Shown: positions 59,097-64,000 of the stretch, piece after piece
How positions within the stretch are numbered: the first letter of the stretch is position 1
How the letters are laid out: each line of letters starts with the position of its first letter
NCBI RefSeq assembly: GCF_000003815.2
Contig: NC_049984.1
Span: 1,449,304 to 1,513,303 of the forward strand
Direction of reading: 5' to 3'
Source of the DNA: Branchiostoma floridae
Lineage: Eukaryota; Chordata; Leptocardii; Amphioxiformes; Branchiostomatidae
DNA length: 64,000 bases
The notes under the pieces: generated by a model
Seen by the model: the letters and a program-made list of their open reading frames with translations, nothing else
Database searches by the model: none
What the model was told of the DNA's origin: nothing
Made by a program: the position numbers and the translations under genes

Positions 59097-60109
59097 TAAT
59101 CTCCAAGCAGATCTTGCTGTGGCAAATGGAAAAGAGTTTAGCCGGCAGAGGAGTTATTGGCCACAGCGAAGATCTGCTGCAGAACGCACCGGTCAAAGGC
59201 TATTATCAGGCAATTAAACTGCGTTAGGAAGAAGGTGCGAATTGCCCCGGGCGTGCGGGGCCAGGGATCCCGTCACGGGTCGGCTGTAAGAGTTCATTGT
59301 GTTTTCTGTGACATCTGGGGATTTCTTTGCTTCTTTGGTGTCAATAACTGACTACGTACTGGAGGAAAACAACAGCAAAACGCGTCAGCACGATGCGACA
59401 GGACGCAAGTGCAGTGGGCAGGGGGGCGCTGACGTCGATTTCCCCCAACGTTTCATGAAGCCACGGCGCCCGTTTGTTTGTCTGAGACTGCACCGGACGC
59501 CGTTAGAAATAATTCAAATCGGCTTTGCTGAAAATGCACGTGCTGATTATGTGGATACCTTTCCAAAATTTCAAGTTCTGTCTACGTTTTTACACGCCGA
59601 TGTCTGTCCGTCAAATGTGACGAGCGTGGGTCTTTGAACCGACGATCGGTAAAGATTTGAAGTTGCAGACATGAAAAAATGACACAGGAAGTGTGTAGTT
59701 AAAACGCAGCTTTTATAGCAAAATATATACAAGTAACAACTAGATAATAACTTGTTATTTGTGTACAACTGATAATTTCATATGTCGATACGTTGTCTTG
59801 GTGCGCTGTGATGCAGTCTGCTCCAGCAATCTCGGGGGGAAGCCCCCGCTGTGAACTGGCGCGGCTCGCCGAGTTCGTCCCAGTTACTGGCTCGGAAGGG
59901 TTGTAAAACGATAATCCTGGCCAAATTTAGCCAATTTGCACGTTGGAGGTAAGTGGATACTAGGAGGAGCAGAAACACGTTTCTGAAAAGATCGCTCCTC
60001 CCGCTGCCTTTGACCGGTGCGTTCTGCAGCAGATCTTCGCTGTGGCCAATAACTCCTCTGCCGGCTAAACTCTTTTCCATTTGCCACAGCAAGATCTGCT
60101 TGGAGATTA
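59097..60109. mobile_element. TIR transposon, 1,013 bp, identical 104-bp ends, 9-bp duplication
   Basis: Bases 59097-59200 and the complement of 60006-60109 are identical over all 104 bp, starting TAATCTCCAAGCAGATC. GGAAGTTTT flanks both sides (59088-59096 and 60110-60118). The 805-bp interior has only short frames (longest 112 codons) and no transposase, so it is non-autonomous. Perfect terminal identity suggests recent movement. The 9-bp duplication suggests a Mutator-like system. Confidence 0.94.
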
Positions 60110-60118
60110 GGAAGTTTT

Positions 60119-61590
60119 CACATTTTGCACTTTATAATCATTCTGACGGAGGAAAGCTGAAGTTAGTTACTTAGATTTTGGACAATTTCTTTGATCGTAA
60201 AATATCTCAATTCCTACCTTTTGCCTTCTGACACGACTTGCATTAGCGCAGTGCGCAAAGTGCTGATTTCATATAATTCTTTATGAGTTACAGCAAAACT
60301 TCCCCATGAGTCCGCAGGCAAATGATAAAATCGCAAGTGTAATATCCCCGTAAAAACCATGATCCATGTATTGCTCTTCTTCTAATCTCCAGATAAAATT
60401 GCTTCAATCGCATTATCGTGTTCAAGGTACTTGAAGTCTTAAAAGCGATAAATGTATCCCTTTCCACACCAAGGGGCCTGCCAATGGGATTATAATTACA
60501 GCTATTTACTTGATAATATCTACTACAGTTCGATTAAGACTCACACGTCTCATTCGACGGTCGATATGTATCGATTCCGGGAAAATGATTCCGGGAAAAA
60601 CTATCAACAATATCAAGGTTGATCTCGTCCTATAAACTTTCTAATTTTCAAGATGACAGATTTTGTGATCCCTATCTTATGGTGCATAGTTGATGAAAAG
60701 CGACGTCTCAGGTCCGAAAGTCAATGCTATGCATGTCGGACTGCATCAAGCTTTCCTGTGTGCTACTTGTGAACTTTTACCATTGTTATAATTCCCCCAG
60801 TGGGTTTATACAGGAGGTGAAAGATAAATTAAAGAGTGAGAAGAAGTCTCGCATAGAGCTACGTTCATTTGGGTTGGTGTGAAACTGTCCAGTCTGCTCA
60901 CTTTCAGCCAATTTTATGCGAGTCTGGTTAAATAAATAGAGGGATAAAGTTTAGAGTTTGCCACGCACTGTCGTCATAAACATTCACTATTTTCTCTGGA
61001 CGTCTAATTGGACCAAAATGCCAGAGTGTCATGGAGGCGTTTATAAGCCTGGCCTTGGACCTCACAATGGACTGGAATTTACGATGAGGCGTAAAACAAA
61101 CAGTAAAAGTGCCCTTATATTAGCGGGACGTACATAGGAGCTAGGGTCCTAACAGCATATCTGCGCAATGCTAATTGAACAGCAAGCCACACTATAAAAA
61201 CGGAAGAAAGAAGCTTAAATCTAAAATGCGAACTTTGCTTAGATACTGACGGTGTCCTGATTGTCACAATCCAACTATACGTCGATGTAGGTTAGACATC
61301 CAGGTGATAAGATACGCAGTGTCATATACTGTGTCAGTGTCACTGACGACGGATAGTGGATTCCATCCGAAACGTCTGACCGTTTCCAAAACCATATCCA
61401 GTTGCTTGGGTAACTACTTTTGGCGCACAATCCAACTAGTTTTTGCTTCTTAAGTCTTTGTTACGAGCACTGCAAAGGAAATAAAGTTTTGGTTTTCGGG
61501 GCAAAGAATTATTGAAGCGTGATTTTATAGTCCCTATCGACAGTTTCTATTTGATGGCATATGCAAATGAGTAGCCTTGGGACGACTTAA
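60119..61590. other. Non-coding stretch
   Basis: No gene. Bases about 61330-61420 (ACTGACGACGGATAGTGG ... CCGAAACGTCTGACC) look like the 3' region of a dispersed retroelement, possibly Penelope-like; this is a weak impression, not demonstrated. Confidence 0.35.
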
Positions 61591-61682
61591 ATAAAGTTAG
61601 GCGTCAGCAACAGCTAGATAAGCGTAAACTTTTCCGCTGATGTTGAGATACGAATCTGTACGCCAATATATGGATGACTTAC

Positions 61683-61868
61683 TTGCTTGAGGGTCAGAAC
61701 CGATAATGCTGTTCGTCACAAATATGTATGTACTTCCCTTTCTGTGATAATTACCCCCTGAAGACGCAGATAGAATCACCCGCACTTTATAGCGATGACA
61801 GAATAGGGACAGTAGGTGACCATATGTATCAATAAAAGAAAGTTTATTTGCAAATTCTTGCCCGAGAG
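61683..61868 (-). CDS. Possible exon of an unidentified minus-strand gene
   Basis: On the minus strand an acceptor-like CATGTTGCAATTAG precedes, and CAAGCAA|GTAAGTC follows, a 186-bp stretch open in one frame with phase 1 on both sides. It reads LGQEFANKLSFIDTYGHLLS, LFCHRYKVRVILSASSGG, NYHRKGSTYIFVTNSIIG, SDPQA. The symmetrical 1-1 phase is common among exons for extracellular modules. The surrounding frame is open from 61965 to 61597. I do not recognise a family. Another minus-strand open stretch (62119-62334) upstream might belong to the same gene but lacks a clear donor. Could be chance. Confidence 0.33.
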
Positions 61869-64000
61869 CTAATTGCAACATGGGACATACAGAATACATA
61901 GTAATTATACATAGAATAAAAGACTTTGGTGTAGATATGATAACAATTGTGACAAGTGGAAACAAGTGACTATTCTAGCAATAATATGGACTGCTGAGAG
62001 CTACGATTTAAGCATTTGGCGTTTGACTTCTTTTCTGGAAGCAGGGAAGACTAAGTAGGCCACTTGTTCTATGATGAGTGGGTTATGTGACGTTAACATG
62101 GTTATAGTTTTGTTTTCGTCAGTAAACGTTTGGAAATTGTGAGTTTTGCAGGCCTCTCCGAATAACTATTTTCTTCTTGGTCATTAGAGAGGCAGTTGGA
62201 AATAAACACATTGATGGAATATCAATGCCCAGAGGAGTGTATTGAATTTCGATGCGTGAAGTGTAGGTATTCCCCTGTGGGCTTTTGCAGACTACAATGC
62301 ATGTAGCTAATGTGGGTTCAATGACCTCCCACAACCAACTTGGTAAAGTCGCTTCACGCTGTAGCGGTGTTACTAATGTTCAGCGTGGAATGGGACGCCC
62401 TATCACTTCTTTCGTTGGGATTTGAGAATAGAATAAAAGATTTGTTGTAGGTTGTCGATTGCTTTAACTTAAAATGTGTATGGTTTGAATTGAATTGGCT
62501 TCCATCGGCTATATCATCTGAAAGTTTATAAACCAAGACCTTCCAACCCCTAGACGGAGCAAACGCTTTCTAGCGGGTACAATGAATTCCAAGCATCAGA
62601 TGGAGATATTATGTTCTGTACACCAGGATCCAGGAACAAGAATCAGGCGTAGACAACACGTTCCAGAGAACCAGAACCAAGGATTACACTTTCCATGACC
62701 CAGAGCCAGAGATAATACATTCCAGGAGTCAGAAGCAGAGACAATAAATTCCAGGAACAAAAGCAAGACCGCAATGACATTCCAGGAACTAGATGGGCAA
62801 AATGCCAGATGGAAAAAAATGCCAGATGGGCAAAATTAGTAAAGACATTTGTCAGAGTCATAGATATCTGAACTTGAGGCAAACGGTAGATTTGTCTTCA
62901 CAATATTTAATAACTCAAATTAATACAAGCAACTGCGTGTATCGATAACAATACCCAATCCAGCAAACAACAGGGGACTTCCTTATCTTGCTCATGCATT
63001 CGTTATCAACATACATGTATGGTAGGACAGCTTAATTTTTCTTCAATGTGCCACATGATGTGAACCCACAATGTATAGAACATATCAAGATAAGTAAAAT
63101 GATGTTTGTTATTGCGATACTTGATTGACTTTGCGTACAAGTTAATCCGTTCCTCCCAACCAGTGACTCTGCACCTTAATACGACATAATCCCCCAGATG
63201 CGACCAGCAGGCAGAGGATTCGTCCGCCCACGTTTTCCTCGTCAAATGAAAGTAAAGACAAAGGCTGCACTCTGCGTTAAAAACTTACTCTGACAGTTGT
63301 ACAGTGCAAAAGATGTGATAAAGATTAAAAGAAGGATTTATGCTTAACAACTTGACAGCAATGCAGAACGAAGACGACAATAGAGGAAATTAGATTACAA
63401 AATCGGAAGAAAGAAAACTCAGTGAATCCTAATTCTAATAGATCCAATAAAACCATCAGGCGCCAAAGTTGTTCCACTCAGCGACACAGAATCAGTGATT
63501 ACCTGATGCAGAAAATGAATGGTACCTTCAGTATCTACTTTACTGGAATACAATCAGCCCATCGCTGCTAGAAGCGATTAGGTGAGGGAAAACGAAGCCA
63601 CCAATATGAAGAAAATATCACTGGAAGGTATTTCCAAGAAAAGGGCATTAAAAGACTTTAGCTAGAGGAAAGCCATAATGGGTTTCTTATCTACTCTGTC
63701 CCATTGTTGCTGAAGGAGAAAAGTAAGCCAGGCAAGAAGTGCTGGGCCCATCACTGATTACAATGATATTACGTTCATGGGAAAAGGTGCAGACTGTTGG
63801 CTAAGAATAGAGTAAAAAGCAGCTTAGGAACTTGGCTTGGTACTTGGTTTCAAGACATGAATCATTGAAAGGCTTTGCGGAAAAATGGATTTTACCGGCT
63901 CTTTCTAGTATGGTGGATTTGAGTTTCCAGTTATTTTTTACGAGGTCGCAGATCTTTACAGAGTTCTGTAATCTCCTTATACGTGTTTTTATGATGGCAG
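61869..64000. other. Right end of window, no firm gene
   Basis: Open stretch on the minus strand at 62119-62334 (EIQYTPLGIDIPSMCLF) of unknown meaning. Bases about 62655-62800 hold four or five degenerate 35-40 bp repeats with ATTCCAGGA cores. From 62900 to 64000 nothing is recognised. Confidence 0.4.

Noticed and set aside
1-64000. tRNA, rRNA, snRNA genes
   Set aside because: No cloverleaf, A/B box or rRNA-like stretch recognised by eye; a covariance-model scan would be needed to exclude small RNA genes.

Overview
Origin and overall character. This is AT-leaning, repeat-rich eukaryotic DNA. It has introns, 5'-truncated LINE retrotransposons, many hairpin-type DNA transposons (MITEs) and at least eight long minisatellite arrays. 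There are no prokaryotic operons, no tRNA or rRNA genes that I can recognise, and no complete conventional gene. The mixture fits a marine invertebrate deuterostome such as amphioxus (Branchiostoma); that attribution is inference from general style and was not tested. Four N runs (1-17, 1957-2056, 18499-18598, 48088-48187) are assembly gaps; the three internal ones are exactly 100 N and so probably of unknown true length.

Bases 18-37542: a giant inverted repeat. The left 18 kb and the stretch 23180-37542 are reverse complements of each other over at least 18 anchor blocks in strictly mirrored order, with a roughly 5 kb unpaired centre (18010-23180). The arms are diverged and have collected different insertions: a 2.3 kb LINE, two or three MITEs and a LINE tail on the left only; a 71-bp LINE tail and a 22-bp minisatellite on the right only. 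Each arm contains the same two exon-like blocks: a first exon with a signal-peptide-like start ending in a splice donor, and a 113-bp exon with acceptor and donor that is 110/113 identical between arms. Their splice phases match. I read this as a head-to-head inverted gene duplication, transcribed outward from the centre and running out of the palindrome. Each arm also carries a 54-bp minisatellite whose unit could encode an 18-residue P/T/S-rich repeat, but its frame is broken in both arms.

Bases 37543-44962: mostly non-coding DNA with a 49-bp array, a (GT)n tract, a 649-bp tandem duplication, a 46-bp array (about 22 copies) and a 35-bp array.

Bases 44963-56741: a candidate 11.8 kb EnSpm/CACTA-like transposon (CACTGCATGAAA ends, 3-bp AGA duplication, subterminal TTTACC clusters). 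Nested in it is a second terminal-inverted-repeat element (47320-55130, ATT duplication), which contains a Myb/SANT-like exon with a premature stop, two MITEs and two LINE/SINE tails. A 13-bp array (55886-56452) lies near its right end.

Bases 56742-64000: non-coding DNA with a LINE ORF2 tail (58141-58400), a recent 1,013-bp TIR element with two identical 104-bp ends (59097-60109), and one plausible but unidentified minus-strand exon (61683-61868). Five elements across the window share a 9-bp target duplication and TA-starting termini, and look like related Mutator-style non-autonomous families.
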